NCBI RefSeq assembly: GCF_000208405.1
Contig: NC_015437.1
Coordinates: forward strand, 1,915,501 to 1,979,500
Reading direction: 5' to 3'
Origin: Selenomonas sputigena ATCC 35185
GTDB taxonomy: Bacteria; Bacillota; Negativicutes; Selenomonadales; Selenomonadaceae
DNA: 64,000 bases
This document shows positions 1-12,059 of this stretch, piece by piece (position 1 is the first letter of the stretch; each line of letters opens with the position of its first letter). Made by a program: the position numbers and the translations under genes. The notes below the pieces were generated by a model that saw only the letters and a program-made list of their open reading frames with translations, had not been told where the DNA came from and ran no database searches.

Positions 1-40
1 CCTATACATTCTGGGACGAGCTTTTCACGCGGTAAGCGTA

Positions 41-84
41 CAGGAGGGGGCTGTGCACACTGAAGTGCGCACAGCCCCCTCCTG
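41..84. terminator. GC-rich hairpin, probable transcription terminator
   Basis: A 16-bp perfect inverted repeat (41-56 with 69-84) is extended by a few inner pairs around a TGAA loop. It lies downstream of the minus-strand Rpn-type gene. There is no clear T-tract on either side, so the terminator role is inferred from stem strength and position. Nothing gene-like is seen between 1 and 217. Confidence 0.5.
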
Positions 85-217
85 CCGTTTCCGTTAGTAT
101 TCCAATACGATACATTCAAATATTTTTCAAATTGTGCACGCGCACTCCGCTCACTTCGATCGCCGCTGGCTGCTTTTCTTCACCGCACCTTGCCTCTCGT
201 TCCTGCACACATACGTC

Positions 218-1081
218 TTACTGCATCACCGCCTGCAGCTGCAGCAAATATTCCATCGTGCATCCCGTCCGCTTGGAGATTTCCGGCAGCGGCACGTTCG
301 CGCGCAGAAGAGGGAAAACCTCCAGCATCATCTGCTGCGTTTCCGCCTTCCCTTCAAGTTTTCCTTCAAGCTTTCCTTCAAGTTTTCCTTCAAGTTTTCC
401 CTCACGAAATCCTTCTTTGCGTTCTTCCATCATTTTCATAGCGAAAGTCATATAACTCACCCTCTCCTGTTCTTCACTCTTGACTTTTTGTATCTCCTGC
501 TCAATCTCCTGGACCAAGCTATTGTCCGAAACCACCCCATCGACATATTGCAGGAATGCTATGATCTCGGCATCCACATCGCCGATCACGCCTTTCGTGT
601 TGAGGAAAATTTTTGTCGCGCCATCCTTCAGCCTTAAATCTTTGTTTTCCAAGCAAAGATTCTCAAACGTATAGATATAGCGACCTTCATCAAAAGGATC
701 AAACGGACAGATGAAGATGATGATCGTCTTGTTCAAATCATCGTAATCGGCTCCCGCTGCAAGAAGATCCGCATCCATCATCGACTGGTAATAACGCGTC
801 CGTTTAAAGAGTGCGTCTCCTTCCAATCGCCGCACCTGCATCTCGATATTATATACCGTCTCTTTTTCATCACGCACATAAACATCCAAGCGGATTCCCT
901 TTCTACCGTACTGCGACTTCATGGATTTTTCGGTCTCAAGATAGCGAATTTCTCTAATCTTCATACGAAGCGTGCGCTCTAGTAATTTTTTGCAAATGCG
1001 CTTGCGGCGCATGATAAGCTTGAACATATAGTCATCGCGAATCGTCAGTTCCTCCCACGGCTTGATGGCATATCTTTCCAT
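218..1081 (-). CDS. Rpn family PD-(D/E)XK nuclease / putative transposase
   Basis: A 287-residue protein of the Rpn (recombination-promoting nuclease, PDDEXK transposase-like) family. The N-terminus carries the family-typical TIRDDYMFKLIM stretch. The nuclease core is visible as RLDVYV...YNIEMQ at about residues 85-102, giving the expected D and E-x-Q/K pair. These proteins are DNA endonucleases often found in multiple copies as accessory genes. The C-terminal third contains four in-frame copies of Gly-Lys-Leu-Glu encoded by 12-bp tandem repeats (351-398), a linker likely to vary in length. The start is supported by GGGAGGTGAAGGA directly upstream. The gene stands alone, with a dispersed repeat upstream at 1121-1205. 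Confidence 0.8.
   Translation of the reverse strand: MERYAIKPWEELTIRDDYMFKLIMRRKRICKKLLERTLRMKIREIRYLETEKSMKSQYGRKGIRLDVYVRDEKETVYNIEMQVRRLEGDALFKRTRYYQSMMDADLLAAGADYDDLNKTIIIFICPFDPFDEGRYIYTFENLCLENKDLRLKDGATKIFLNTKGVIGDVDAEIIAFLQYVDGVVSDNSLVQEIEQEIQKVKSEEQERVSYMTFAMKMMEERKEGFREGKLEGKLEGKLEGKLEGKAETQQMMLEVFPLLRANVPLPEISKRTGCTMEYLLQLQAVMQ
351..398 (-). repeat. 12-bp tandem repeat (4 units) inside the Rpn gene
   Basis: Four consecutive 12-bp units of the type CCTTCAAGTTTT (plus-strand reading), one with a single substitution, encode repeated GKLE on the minus strand. Being a multiple of 3, changes in copy number keep the frame. Confidence 0.85.
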
Positions 1082-1120
1082 TCCTTCACCTCCCGCTCTG
1101 ACTGCTTTCCTCTATTGTAT

Positions 1121-1205
1121 CATGAACACCAACGAGGTCAAGCCGCAGAATCCAATCGATTGGCTAGGTTTCTGTAAGGCGTAAGAACATATATCCTGAA
1201 AGTTT
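1121..1205 (+). repeat. Dispersed structured repeat, B-type, degraded copy
   Basis: The segment shares GAGGTCAAGCC, GATTGGCTAGGTTTCTGTAA and the downstream ACATATATCCTGAAAGTTT pattern with the longer copy at 13991-14159. It is shorter and lacks the intact GCCC/GGGC loop. It fills the gap between trpG and the Rpn-type gene. Confidence 0.7.
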
Positions 1206-1247
1206 GCATGGATACGGCAAATCGCTGTTTCTTCTCCCCCCTCCGCC

Positions 1248-1800
1248 TCAGGCCAATCCTTGCAGAAAGTTTCGCATGATCTTCTCGCCGTCGGGCGTCA
1301 GGATGGATTCGGGATGGAACTGGATGCCCTCGATGGCGTACTCCTTATGGCGCACGCCCATGATCGTGCCGTCTTCCAGTTCGGCGGTGACGGTGAGGCA
1401 GTCGGGCAGGGATTCGCGCTCGATGATGAGCGAGTGGTAGCGGCCTACTGCCGCTCTCTCGGGCAGTCCTGCGTAAAGGCCCTGCCCGTCGTGGCAAATC
1501 GGCGAAGGCTTGCCGTGCACGATCTCCTTGGCGCGCACGATGCGGCCGCCGAAGACTTCGCCGATTGCCTGATGCCCGAGGCAGATGCCGAGGAGCGGCA
1601 CCTTACCCTTCGCCGCTTCGATCAGCGCTTCAAGATTGCCCGCATCCTTCGGCAGCCCCGGCCCCGGCGAGAGGATCACAGCCTCGTAGTGCGCCGCCAG
1701 CACGTCCTCGGGCGTCACGGCATCGTTGCGCACGACCTCGACCTCTGCGCCGAGGGAAGCGAGAAGTTGATAGATATTGTATGTGAATGAATCGTAGTTG

Positions 1801-1817
<17 letters not shown>
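1248..1817 (-). CDS. trpG: Anthranilate synthase component II, glutamine amidotransferase
   Basis: A 189-residue class I glutamine amidotransferase that supplies ammonia to TrpE for anthranilate synthesis. The N-terminal MLLLFDNYDSFTYN, the nucleophile Cys in PLLGICLGHQAIGEVFGG, and the C-terminal GIQFHPES (catalytic His and Glu) are all present. An upstream in-frame extension exists, but the ATG at 1817 is preceded by GGAGGTGG at good spacing and gives the standard N-terminus. It overlaps the end of trpE by 17 bp, so translation is probably coupled. It is the last gene of the operon and is not fused to trpD. TrpG can also serve folate synthesis as PabA; the context favours tryptophan. Confidence 0.93.
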
Positions 1818-3300
<1,483 letters not shown>

Positions 3301-3313
3301 TTTCTGCACCCCC

Positions 3314-4107
3314 TCAGCCATGATATGCCGCATCGAGAGCTTTGCGCATCGCCGCGATCAACTCCGCCGCCTCGTCCCGCCTGTCCGCGAGCAGGAGCTT
3401 GACGACGGCGCTGCCCACGATGACGGCGTCGGCTTGTGCCGCCGCTTCGACAGCCGCCTCGGGCGAGCCGATGCCGAAGCCGACCGCCAGCGGCGTCTTC
3501 GTATAGGCGCGCGCACCCTTGACGATCTTGCCGATCTGGCTGTAGTCGACTTTCTTGACGCCCGTGACGCCGTTGTTGGACACGCAGTAGATGAAGCCTG
3601 CAGCACTCGCGCACGTCTCCTTCATGCGCTCGGGCGTCGTGCCCGGCGTGATGAACTCCATCAAGGGAAAGTCGTGCGCCGCGCAAATTTCGCGCATTTC
3701 ACCCGACTCCTCGTGCGGCACATCGGGGATGATGACGCCGTCCATGCCCGCCGCCTTGAAATCCTCGACGAAACGGGGGAAGCCGTAGTGCAGCATGTTG
3801 TTGACATAGCCCATGCCCACGAGCGGCATCTCGGAGAAACGGCGAATCGCCTGCACGATTTCACGCACTTTCGCGAGCGTCATGCCGCCCTTCAAAGCGG
3901 CGACGGAAGCCGCCTGGATGACGGGACCGTCCGCCATCGGGTCGGAAAACGGCAGCCCGAGCTCTATGATGTCAGCGCCCGCCTCTTCTGCACGGCGCAC
4001 CGCATCGATCGTGCCTTCCGCATCGGGCATGCCCGCCGTCAGATAGATGATGAGCCCTTTCCTACCCTTTTCTTTCAGACCGTTCAATACATGTTCCAAA
4101 CGCGTGC

Positions 4108-4111
<4 letters not shown>
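3314..4111 (-). CDS. trpA: Tryptophan synthase alpha chain
   Basis: A 265-residue TIM-barrel lyase that cleaves indole-3-glycerol phosphate to indole, which passes to TrpB. Recognisable motifs are [11 protein letters not shown] near the N-terminus, the [20 protein letters not shown] segment carrying the catalytic Glu, PDVPHEES in mid-protein, and [11 protein letters not shown] in the phosphate-binding region. Length is normal. Its ATG overlaps the trpB stop in an ATGA arrangement, so the two subunits are translationally coupled in the usual B-A order. Confidence 0.95.
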
Positions 4112-5400
<1,289 letters not shown>

Positions 5401-5462
5401 GTAAATCCCTCAACTTTCTTCTATAATCAATAGCAATAATTTCCTTTGCGCTTCTTCCCCGC

Positions 5463-6263
5463 TCAGGCGCTCTCCTGCGCCAGTGCACGCGGCTCTGCCA
5501 GATGACGCGTCATCTCCGCGACATCATCGGCGCGCACGAGCCCCTCGCCCACGAGGATGCCGCCGCAACCCGCCTCCTGCAGCCGACGCGCATCCGCGAC
5601 GCTGAAAATGCCGCTCTCGCTGATAAATGTACGGCTTTCCTCCACCTTCGGCAGAAGCTCCAAGGTGTTCTTGATCGAGGTCGTGAACGTCTGCAAATTG
5701 CGGTTGTTGATGCCGATAAACTCGGCCGGCGTCGCCAGGGCGTCCTTCATATCCGCCTCATCGTGCACCTCGACGAGCACATCGAGGCCGATCTCCCAAG
5801 CGCGGAACACATACTCCCGAAGCTGTGCGGGTGAGAGGATCCGCGCAATCAGCAGCACGGCGTCCGCGCCGAGCATACGCGCTTCGAAGATCTGGTACTC
5901 GTCGATGATGAAATCCTTGCGCAGGAGCGGCAGATCGACGAGAGAACGCACGCGCACCAAGTCCTCGTTCGAGCCGAGGAAATGCGGATCGGTGTGAACC
6001 GACAGCATCGAAGCGCCGTTCTCCGCGTAGATGCGCGCGAGTTCATCCACCGTATGCGTGCGGCACAGCCTTCCTTTGGCAGGCGACTGCAGCTTGCACT
6101 CGGCAATGAGATTCCAGTCGCGCGCCTGAAAGCGCTTCGTCATATAAAAGCCGCCGCAGCGCTCCCTCGCCCTCGCCTTGAGCTCGGCAATGGGCAGCCG
6201 CCGCTTCGCCTCCGCCACCAAGGCACGCTTCTTTTCCACGATTTCCGCTAAAATATCTTTCAT
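5463..6263 (-). CDS. trpC: Indole-3-glycerol phosphate synthase
   Basis: A 266-residue TIM-barrel enzyme that closes the indole ring from carboxyphenylamino-deoxyribulose phosphate. Motifs include ILAEIVEKKRALV at the start, AECKLQSPAKG (the family's E-x-K-x-x-S/P-P-S-x-G region), LLRKDFIIDEYQIFEAR, EVHDEADM, IGINNRNLQTF and SESGIFSVADARRL. Length is typical and the gene is not fused to trpF. It overlaps trpF by an ATGA junction. A 62-bp gap, where the trpB ribosome binding site lies, separates it from trpB. Confidence 0.95.
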   Translation of the reverse strand: MKDILAEIVEKKRALVAEAKRRLPIAELKARARERCGGFYMTKRFQARDWNLIAECKLQSPAKGRLCRTHTVDELARIYAENGASMLSVHTDPHFLGSNEDLVRVRSLVDLPLLRKDFIIDEYQIFEARMLGADAVLLIARILSPAQLREYVFRAWEIGLDVLVEVHDEADMKDALATPAEFIGINNRNLQTFTTSIKNTLELLPKVEESRTFISESGIFSVADARRLQEAGCGGILVGEGLVRADDVAEMTRHLAEPRALAQESA

Positions 6264-6880
6264 TCCGGAATCCTCCGTTTCTGCACGACTGCCATAAATT
6301 CTCGTATCCTCTCGACGGATTTCCGCTTCTCGATCTCAAGACTGCCCGAAACATCGACGCCGTAGGGGCGGAAGACCTCTTCCGCCTCGCGCACATTGCC
6401 GCTCGCAATGCCGCCTGCGACCAACAGGGGCTTTTCGAGACGCGCCGTTTCCTCCGCAGCCTCGCGCCAGCGGAAGCGCTGCCCCGTGCCACCGACAGCG
6501 TCTTTGGAAAAGCTGTCGAGCAGAATGATCTCCGCCGGATAATCGTTCGCTTCCTCCGCCGAAAAGTCGTCGCCCCAGCGAAACGCCTTGATGACGGGGC
6601 GGCAGACCGCACGCGCATAGGCGGCACTCTCATGCCCGTGGAGCTGCACGAAGTCAAGACTGCAGAAATCTGCGGCGGCATTGACCTCGTCGAGCGGTGC
6701 ATCGACGAACACCCCGACCGTCTTGGCGCGCTGCACATGCTTCGTCAGGCCACGCACCTCTTCCGGCAAAACATGGCGATGGCTCTTCTCGTAAAAGATA
6801 AAACCCAAAAAGTCCGCTCCCGCATCCTCCGCTGCCAACACCGCCTCTTCCGTGCGCAAGCCGCAAATCTTGACCTTCAT
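6260..6880 (-). CDS. trpF: Phosphoribosylanthranilate isomerase
   Basis: A 206-residue TIM-barrel isomerase that converts phosphoribosylanthranilate to its ribulose form. It begins MKVKICGLRTEEA and shows LGFIFYEKSHRHV, VGVFVDAPLDEV, VQLHGHESA, and LLVAGGIASGNV, with the phosphate-binding VDVSGSLEIEK near the C-terminus. The ATG at 6880 has GGAGTGAGTGGT just upstream; an earlier in-frame ATG at 6922 would lie inside the leader terminator and is rejected. It is the first gene of the operon and directly follows the T-box leader. Confidence 0.94.
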   Translation of the reverse strand: MKVKICGLRTEEAVLAAEDAGADFLGFIFYEKSHRHVLPEEVRGLTKHVQRAKTVGVFVDAPLDEVNAAADFCSLDFVQLHGHESAAYARAVCRPVIKAFRWGDDFSAEEANDYPAEIILLDSFSKDAVGGTGQRFRWREAAEETARLEKPLLVAGGIASGNVREAEEVFRPYGVDVSGSLEIEKRKSVERIREFMAVVQKRRIPE

Positions 6881-6889
6881 ACCACTCAC

Positions 6890-7205
6890 TCCTTCAAAAA
6901 AATCGCCCCTTGCAGGAATCACAAACCTGCAAGGGGCGAAATATTTCGCGGTGCCACCCTTTTCAAGTCAATTTCAGAAAACAAAAAAGCCACTTCGCCG
7001 CCTAGGGACGAAATGGATTCGCAGCCACCCTGAAATTGACCTCTCGTTTCGGGTACAGGAAAAACCGATACCCTAGCCCTCTAACGGTGGCAGCCGTTCC
7101 AGCCTACTCGGCACAGCCTTTCGGTGGACTCTCACAGGACCATTCACCATGCGCTTCCCGCCGATCATCACACCTCCCCGAAGGGTCATCGGCTCGCTGA
7201 AGGAA
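6890..7205 (-). promoter_or_regulatory. T-box leader controlling the tryptophan operon
   Basis: The conserved T-box AGGGTGGCACCGCG is read on the minus strand at 6960-6947, just before the terminator. Upstream is a structured leader of about 250 nt with Stem I-like sequence (GCGAGCCGATGACC and GTGTGATGATCGGC arms). A TGG codon followed by A, at 7101-7099 in the context GTAGGCTGGAACGG, is a plausible Trp specifier. By family knowledge, uncharged tRNA binding stabilises the antiterminator and lets transcription enter trpF. The T-box class is certain; the specifier assignment is inference from context. Confidence 0.93.
6893..6938 (-). terminator. Intrinsic terminator of the trp T-box leader
   Basis: On the minus strand, CGCCCCTTGCAGG pairs with CCTGCAAGGGGCG around a short loop and is followed by a run of seven T residues, then the trpF ribosome binding site. 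This is the terminator arm of the T-box switch. Confidence 0.9.
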
Positions 7206-7359
7206 AGTTTACAAGGCTACTATTTCCTGCTCTACGATTTACATATATACACTTGGCGATTTGAAAATTGATATTGCCATTATAAAATAACGCTACACAC
7301 TCTGTCAAGTGCTTATTACTCTGACCGTCAAAATACTTGCAAGCGTGTCGTGAATCTGC

Positions 7360-7462
7360 TATGATACAGACAAGAAGAGAACCACCGTAAACGGCTACCC
7401 CTTCCAAGAATATTGGTTAAAGAATTAACCGCTTTCCTTTGTCCGAGGGGCGGTTATTTCTT
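7360..7462 (+). ncRNA. Candidate antisense RNA antitoxin of a type I toxin locus
   Basis: A strong plus-strand promoter (TTGCAA at 7337-7342, 17-bp spacer, extended TGCTATGAT with -10 at 7360-7365) reads toward a hairpin and T-rich tract at about 7426-7462 (TAACCGC pairing with GCGGTTA, then TTTCTTTT). The transcript would be about 90 nt, would have no ORF, and would be complementary to the 3' end and downstream region of the small toxin ORF on the other strand. This geometry matches TxpA/RatA-type type I systems. The RNA is predicted only. Confidence 0.6.
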
Positions 7463-7523
7463 TTAACACGAGGATGTACCCTGTCGCGAAGATCAGAATT
7501 ACGATCAACTCGAAAGAAGTCAT
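7425..7523 (-). CDS. Small hydrophobic peptide, putative holin-like type I toxin
   Basis: A 32-residue ORF begins MTSFELIVILIFATGYI and ends with the charged tail KEITAPRTKESG. It is one membrane segment after an N-terminal M-T-x-(F/Y)-E-x-(L/I) pattern like that of the Firmicutes putative holin-like toxins (TxpA/BsrG group). The ribosome binding site AGGGAGGTGG is very strong and 5 bp from the ATG. It can pair with CCACTTCC about 20 nt upstream, a possible translation-inhibiting stem. A minus-strand promoter is visible at 7598-7626. Expected role by family: membrane-acting toxin restrained by antisense RNA. Confidence 0.62.
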   Translation of the reverse strand: MTSFELIVILIFATGYILVLKEITAPRTKESG

Positions 7524-7597
7524 ACGCGCCACCTCCCTTCTTTTCAGAATGGAAGTGGAAGAAGCAGCCGCTTAGCCTTTAGTGCTTCTCTGCCGCT

Positions 7598-7626
7598 ATT
7601 GTACAGTATTTTCGTATCGTCCACAA
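7598..7626 (-). promoter_or_regulatory. Predicted promoter of the small toxin mRNA
   Basis: On the minus strand, TTGTGG, a 17-bp spacer and TACAAT lie about 75 bp upstream of the toxin ATG, leaving a leader that could fold over the ribosome binding site. Confidence 0.5.
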
Positions 7627-7645
7627 GGAAAGAAAGATTTCACTC

Positions 7646-8074
7646 ATGTCCTCTTGGCTTCTCTATGCTCTTCTCTCCGCACTCTCCGCTGCCTTCGTCT
7701 CCATCTTCGGCAAGATGGGCCTTGAAGGGCTGGACAGCAGCGCTGCCACCGCCGTGCGCGGCGTCATCATGGCGATCTTCCTCGTCGCGGTCATGGTCGT
7801 GCAAGGACATGCCTCGCATCTTCCCGAAGTGTTCGCCGACCGCAGAGCCTTGACATGCGTCGCCCTGAGCGGCATTGCTGGAGCGACATCGTGGCTCTTC
7901 TACTTCATGGCACTGAAGACTGGCGACGTTTCGTGCGTCGCTCCCATAGACAAGCTCAGCGTCGTCTTCGCCGTCCTCCTTGCCATCCTCATTTTTGAGG
8001 AAGAAGTCAGCCTCACGCACGGCATCGGCATCTTTCTCATCGCTCTCGGCAGTTTGATCATCGCCGTACTGTAG
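7646..8074 (+). CDS. Single-domain EamA/DMT-family membrane transporter
   Basis: A 142-residue protein with five predicted hydrophobic segments, making one EamA (drug/metabolite transporter) repeat rather than the usual two, so it probably works as a dimer. The N-terminus WLLYALLSALSAAFVSIFGK and the C-terminal IFEEEVSLTHGIGIFLIALGS segment are characteristic. The substrate is unknown. The AlkA-type gene follows after 11 bp on the same strand, so the two are probably co-transcribed. A second, broken copy lies at 39411-39838. Confidence 0.85.
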   Translation: MSSWLLYALLSALSAAFVSIFGKMGLEGLDSSAATAVRGVIMAIFLVAVMVVQGHASHLPEVFADRRALTCVALSGIAGATSWLFYFMALKTGDVSCVAPIDKLSVVFAVLLAILIFEEEVSLTHGIGIFLIALGSLIIAVL

Positions 8075-8085
8075 AAAGGACGCAC

Positions 8086-8727
8086 ATGATGTATGTTCCC
8101 TGCGGCGAAAAGGAAATCGCCTATTTGAAGTCCAAGGACAAGAAACTCGCCGCCGTTATCGAGAGCCTCGGTGTGCTGGAGCGTCCCGTACATGACGACG
8201 TGTTTTCCGCCGTCGTGCATCACATCATCGGGCAACAGATCTCGACGAAGGCACAGGAAGCCATCTGGGCAAGGCTCTGCGAGAAGGTCGGCACGGTGGA
8301 TGCGACGCATCTGCTTTCCCTCGGACGCGAGGAACTGCAGGCCGTCGGCACGAGTTTTCGCAAGGTCGACTACATCATGGACTTTGCCGAGAAGGTCGCG
8401 AGCCGCGATTTCAATATCGCCGCCTTATATGCGATGAGCGATGACGAGGTCATCTGCACCCTCTCCTCACTCAAAGGCATCGGCGACTGGACGGCGGAAA
8501 TGCTGCTGATCTTCACGCTACGGCGTCCCGACGTCTTAAGCTTCGGCGACCTCGGCATACAGCGCGGCCTGCGGATGCTCTACCGGCACAAGGAAATCGC
8601 CCGCAGGAGATTCGAGCGCTACAAGAAGCGCTACTCTCCCTACGCAAGTACCGCCAGCCTCTACCTATGGGCGATCGCAGGCGGCGCAATCGAGGGATTG
8701 AGCGATCCGGCCGCGCGAAAGAAATAG
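8086..8727 (+). CDS. DNA-3-methyladenine glycosylase, HhH-GPD family
   Basis: A 213-residue AlkA-like base-excision repair glycosylase that removes alkylated bases. The helix-hairpin-helix GPD region reads LKGIGDWTAEMLLIFTLRRP, followed by DVLSFGDLGIQRGL, where the Asp of FGDLG is the expected catalytic residue. The N-terminal HHIIGQQIS helix is also typical. The AGAAAGGACGCAC ribosome site precedes the ATG at 8086. It lacks the N-terminal beta domain of E. coli AlkA and is thus the shorter bacterial form. It converges on dnaJ. Confidence 0.88.
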   Translation: MMYVPCGEKEIAYLKSKDKKLAAVIESLGVLERPVHDDVFSAVVHHIIGQQISTKAQEAIWARLCEKVGTVDATHLLSLGREELQAVGTSFRKVDYIMDFAEKVASRDFNIAALYAMSDDEVICTLSSLKGIGDWTAEMLLIFTLRRPDVLSFGDLGIQRGLRMLYRHKEIARRRFERYKKRYSPYASTASLYLWAIAGGAIEGLSDPAARKK

Positions 8728-8795
8728 CGGACGCATCGCAAAAGCAAAGGCAACGTGCATATAACGTTTGAACAAGAAGCCAATATTGCAAGCAC

Positions 8796-8825
8796 AAAGG
8801 GGAGCTGCCGGAGCAGCTCCCCTTT
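8796..8825. terminator. Bidirectional terminator between the alkA-like gene and dnaJ
   Basis: A perfect 13-bp stem (AAAGGGGAGCTGC / GCAGCTCCCCTTT) with a CGGA loop is flanked by A/T-rich ends. It can terminate both converging genes. Confidence 0.85.
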
Positions 8826-8863
8826 CCTATGCCTTTTCGCGCAAATCACTTCGCGCCGAATAT

Positions 8864-10030
8864 TCACTTGAAGAAACTCTTCAGCGTATCCTTGAACGTC
8901 TTCTGCTCGGGATTGACGCTTTCGCCGCAGAGGTCGCCGAATGCCTTCAGTGCGTCCTTCTGCTTGCTCGTAAGCTTCTGCGGCGTCAAGACCTTGACGC
9001 GCACATGCTGATCGCCGCGCCCCGTACCTCTTAGATGCGGGATGCCCTTGCCGCGCATGCGGAGAACCGTGCCCGATTGGATGCCCGCGGGAATCTTCAG
9101 CTCCGCCTTGCCGTCGATGGTCGGCACCTCGATCGTGTCGCCGAGCGCCGCCTGCACAAAGGAGATCGGCACCTCGCTGATGACGTCCGCGCCGCTCCTC
9201 TTGAACAGCTTGTGATGCTTCACATAGATATAGACGTAGAGATCGCCGTTCGGACCGCCGCGCTGCCCCGCTTCGCCGCCGCCCGAGATGCGCACGCGCT
9301 GCCCCTCGTCGATGCCCGCAGGGATCTTGACCTCGATCTTGCGGCTGACGCGCGTGTGTCCTGTACCGCCGCACTTCTTGCACGGATTCTTGACGACCTG
9401 CCCCGTGCCGCCGCAGCGGCTGCACGGACGTGAGGTCATGAAGTTGCCGAGCGGCGTGCGCTGCGCCTTCTGCACTTGCCCCGTGCCGTGGCAGTCGGGA
9501 CACGTCTCGGGCTTCGTGCCCTCGGCTGCGCCCGTGCCGTGACACGCATCACAATTCTCCGTGCGCGGAACCGTCAGTTCGACCTCCTTGCCGAATGCCG
9601 CTTCTTCAAAGGTGATCTCCAAGTCATAGCGCAGGTCGTTGCCCGGCTCAGGGCCTTTCGGCCCACGACGACGACCGCCGCCGAAGAAGGCGTCCATGAT
9701 GTCGTCCATGCCGAAGCCGCCCATGCCGCCGCCAAAGCCGCCGAAGCCGCCGCCGAAACCGCCGAAGCCCCCTGCGCCTCCTGCACCGCCACCCGCACCG
9801 TCAAACGCCGCGTGGCCAAACTGATCGTACGTCGATTTCTTCTGCGGATCGGAGAGGACTTGATAAGCCTCGTTGACCTCCTTGAACTTCTCGGCAGCTT
9901 CCTTCGGATTGTCGCGGTTCAAATCGGGATGGTACTTGCGCGCCATCTTCTTGAACGCCTTCTTGATGTCCGCATCCGAAGCGCCTTTGGAGAGGCCGAG
10001 CACCTCATAGTAATCGCGTTTCTCGCTCAC
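8864..10030 (-). CDS. dnaJ: Chaperone protein DnaJ
   Basis: A 388-residue type I Hsp40 co-chaperone that stimulates the DnaK ATPase and delivers substrates. It contains the J domain ([14 protein letters not shown], with HPD in [10 protein letters not shown]), a Gly/Phe-rich linker, four CXXCXGXG zinc motifs ([32 protein letters not shown]) and the C-terminal substrate domain. The start is taken as GTG at 10030, preceded by GAGGTG. The open frame runs further upstream, but that would add sequence unlike any J domain. It is the last gene of the hrcA operon, about 100 bp after dnaK. Confidence 0.95.
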   Translation of the reverse strand: MSEKRDYYEVLGLSKGASDADIKKAFKKMARKYHPDLNRDNPKEAAEKFKEVNEAYQVLSDPQKKSTYDQFGHAAFDGAGGGAGGAGGFGGFGGGFGGFGGGMGGFGMDDIMDAFFGGGRRRGPKGPEPGNDLRYDLEITFEEAAFGKEVELTVPRTENCDACHGTGAAEGTKPETCPDCHGTGQVQKAQRTPLGNFMTSRPCSRCGGTGQVVKNPCKKCGGTGHTRVSRKIEVKIPAGIDEGQRVRISGGGEAGQRGGPNGDLYVYIYVKHHKLFKRSGADVISEVPISFVQAALGDTIEVPTIDGKAELKIPAGIQSGTVLRMRGKGIPHLRGTGRGDQHVRVKVLTPQKLTSKQKDALKAFGDLCGESVNPEQKTFKDTLKSFFK

Positions 10031-10127
10031 AATAAACACCTCACAGCGCCCAGTGCGCCTGTCCTTTATCGTCAAAAGAGTGCGGAGCATGAACTCCACG
10101 CTCCACACTCTCCGTCACTTCTTGCGC

Positions 10128-11990
10128 TTATTTCTTGTCGTCCTTGACTTCCGTGTACTCGGCATCGACGACGTTGTCGTCCTCGCTCTTCGCACCTGCA
10201 TCCGTTGCACCTGCACCGGGAGCTGCGCCCGCGCCTGCTGCAGCCTCGGGGCCGCCCGCCTGCTGGTACGCCGCCGCGCTCATCTCATAGAGCGGCTTTT
10301 CCAGCTCTTCCGTCGCCTTCTTGATGGCGTCCGTGTCCGTGCCCTTCAGAGCTTCCTTGACCTTGTCGGCCGCCGCCTGCACTTCGTCCGCCTTCGCCTT
10401 GTCGACCTTGTCGCCGAGATCCTTGATCGCCTTCTCCGCCTGATAGACAGCCGAATCGGCACGGTTTCTGACCTCCACGGTCTCCTTCTGCTTCTTGTCC
10501 TCGGCCTCATGCGCCTGAGCTTCCTTGACCATGCGGTCGATGTCATCCTTGCTCATGCCGCTGTCGGACTGAATCGTGATCTTCTGCTCCTTGCCCGTGC
10601 CGAGATCCTTCGCGGAGACATGCACGATGCCGTTCGCGTCGATGTCGAAGGCAACCTCGATGCGGGGAACGCCGCGCGGTGCCGGCGGGATATCGGAAAG
10701 CTCGAAGCGGCCGAGCGTCTTGTTGCCCGCTGCCATCTCACGCTCGCCCTGCAGGACATGGATGTCAACCGACGGCTGATTGTCCGCTGCCGTCGAGAAG
10801 ACCTGGCTCTTGCGGACAGGAATCGTCGTGTTGCGCTCGATGAGCTTCGTCGAAACGCCGCCCAAGGTCTCAATACCCAGAGAAAGCGGCGTGACGTCGA
10901 GGAGCAGCATGTCTTTGACCTCGCCGACAATGATGCCGGCCTGAATCGCCGCACCGATGGAAACGCACTCGTCCGGGTTCACGCTGCGATCCGGCTCCTT
11001 GCCGAAGTAGCCCTTGATGGCTTCCTGCACGGCAGGGATGCGCGACGAACCGCCGACGAGAAGAACCTTGTCGATGTCCGATGCCGAAAGACCCGCATCC
11101 GACATCGCCTGACGCGTCGGACCCATCGTGCGCTCGACGAGATCGTGCGTAAGCTCATCAAACTTGGCACGCGTGAGCTTCAAGTCAAGATGCTTCGGCC
11201 CCGTGGCGTCCGCCGTGATGAACGGCAGATTGATCGGCGTCTCCATCATGCTCGAAAGCTCGATCTTCGCCTTTTCTGCCGCTTCCAGAAGGCGCTGTGC
11301 GCTCATCTTGTCAGCGGAGAGGTCGATGCCGTTCTCCTTCTTGAACTCCTCGACCATCCAGTTCATGACGGCGTGGTCGAAGTCGTCGCCGCCCAAGTGC
11401 GTGTCGCCGCTCGTCGCCTTGACCTCGACCATACCCTCGCTGAGTTCGAGGATCGAGACATCGAACGTACCGCCGCCCAAGTCAAAGACGAGAACCGTAT
11501 GCTCGCCGCCCTTGTCGACGCCGTACGCCAGCGACGCCGCCGTCGGCTCGTTGACGATGCGCAGGACGTCGAGGCCCGCGATCTTGCCCGCGTCCTTCGT
11601 CGCCTGGCGCTGGCTGTCGTTGAAGTACGCCGGCACCGTGATGACCGCCTGCGTCACCGTCTCGCCAAGATAGGCCTCCGCGTCCGCCTTGAGCTTCTGC
11701 AGAACCATCGCCGAAATCTCAGGCGGCGTGTAGTCCTTGCCGTCAATCGAAACCTTGTAGTCTTTTTCGCCCATGTGACGCTTGATCGACGCGATCGTGC
11801 GGTCAGGGTTCGATACCGCCTGACGCTTGGCGAGCTGACCAACGAGACGCTCGCCCGTCTTCGTGAAGCCAACGACAGACGGCGTCAGCCGGCTGCCCTC
11901 CGGGTTCGTAATGACGACGGGTTTGCCGCCCTCCATGACGGAGACGACAGAGTTCGTGGTACCTAAATCGATGCCGATTGCTTTTGCCAT
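10128..11990 (-). CDS. dnaK: Chaperone protein DnaK (Hsp70)
   Basis: A 620-residue Hsp70 chaperone. The N-terminal ATPase has [27 protein letters not shown] and [12 protein letters not shown]. The substrate domain has [17 protein letters not shown]. The C-terminal lid ends in a Gly/Ala-rich stretch and the [12 protein letters not shown] motif typical of bacterial DnaK. It acts with DnaJ and GrpE encoded on either side. Length is normal. Confidence 0.97.
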   Translation of the reverse strand: MAKAIGIDLGTTNSVVSVMEGGKPVVITNPEGSRLTPSVVGFTKTGERLVGQLAKRQAVSNPDRTIASIKRHMGEKDYKVSIDGKDYTPPEISAMVLQKLKADAEAYLGETVTQAVITVPAYFNDSQRQATKDAGKIAGLDVLRIVNEPTAASLAYGVDKGGEHTVLVFDLGGGTFDVSILELSEGMVEVKATSGDTHLGGDDFDHAVMNWMVEEFKKENGIDLSADKMSAQRLLEAAEKAKIELSSMMETPINLPFITADATGPKHLDLKLTRAKFDELTHDLVERTMGPTRQAMSDAGLSASDIDKVLLVGGSSRIPAVQEAIKGYFGKEPDRSVNPDECVSIGAAIQAGIIVGEVKDMLLLDVTPLSLGIETLGGVSTKLIERNTTIPVRKSQVFSTAADNQPSVDIHVLQGEREMAAGNKTLGRFELSDIPPAPRGVPRIEVAFDIDANGIVHVSAKDLGTGKEQKITIQSDSGMSKDDIDRMVKEAQAHEAEDKKQKETVEVRNRADSAVYQAEKAIKDLGDKVDKAKADEVQAAADKVKEALKGTDTDAIKKATEELEKPLYEMSAAAYQQAGGPEAAAGAGAAPGAGATDAGAKSEDDNVVDAEYTEVKDDKK

Positions 11991-12059
11991 GATGAATTCC
12001 TCCTACATGTTTATATCTATAAAAAGAGTTTCCTCTATTTGACTTATTGACTCATTGAC

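Noticed and set aside
351-398. Short tandem repeats as a possible CRISPR array
   Set aside because: The 12-bp units have no spacers and encode repeated GKLE in frame within the Rpn-type gene. No CRISPR array was seen anywhere in the window.
7186-7407. A 73-codon minus-strand ORF between the T-box and the small toxin
   Set aside because: It overlaps the T-box leader and the toxin's 3' region, has no ribosome site and no recognisable sequence.
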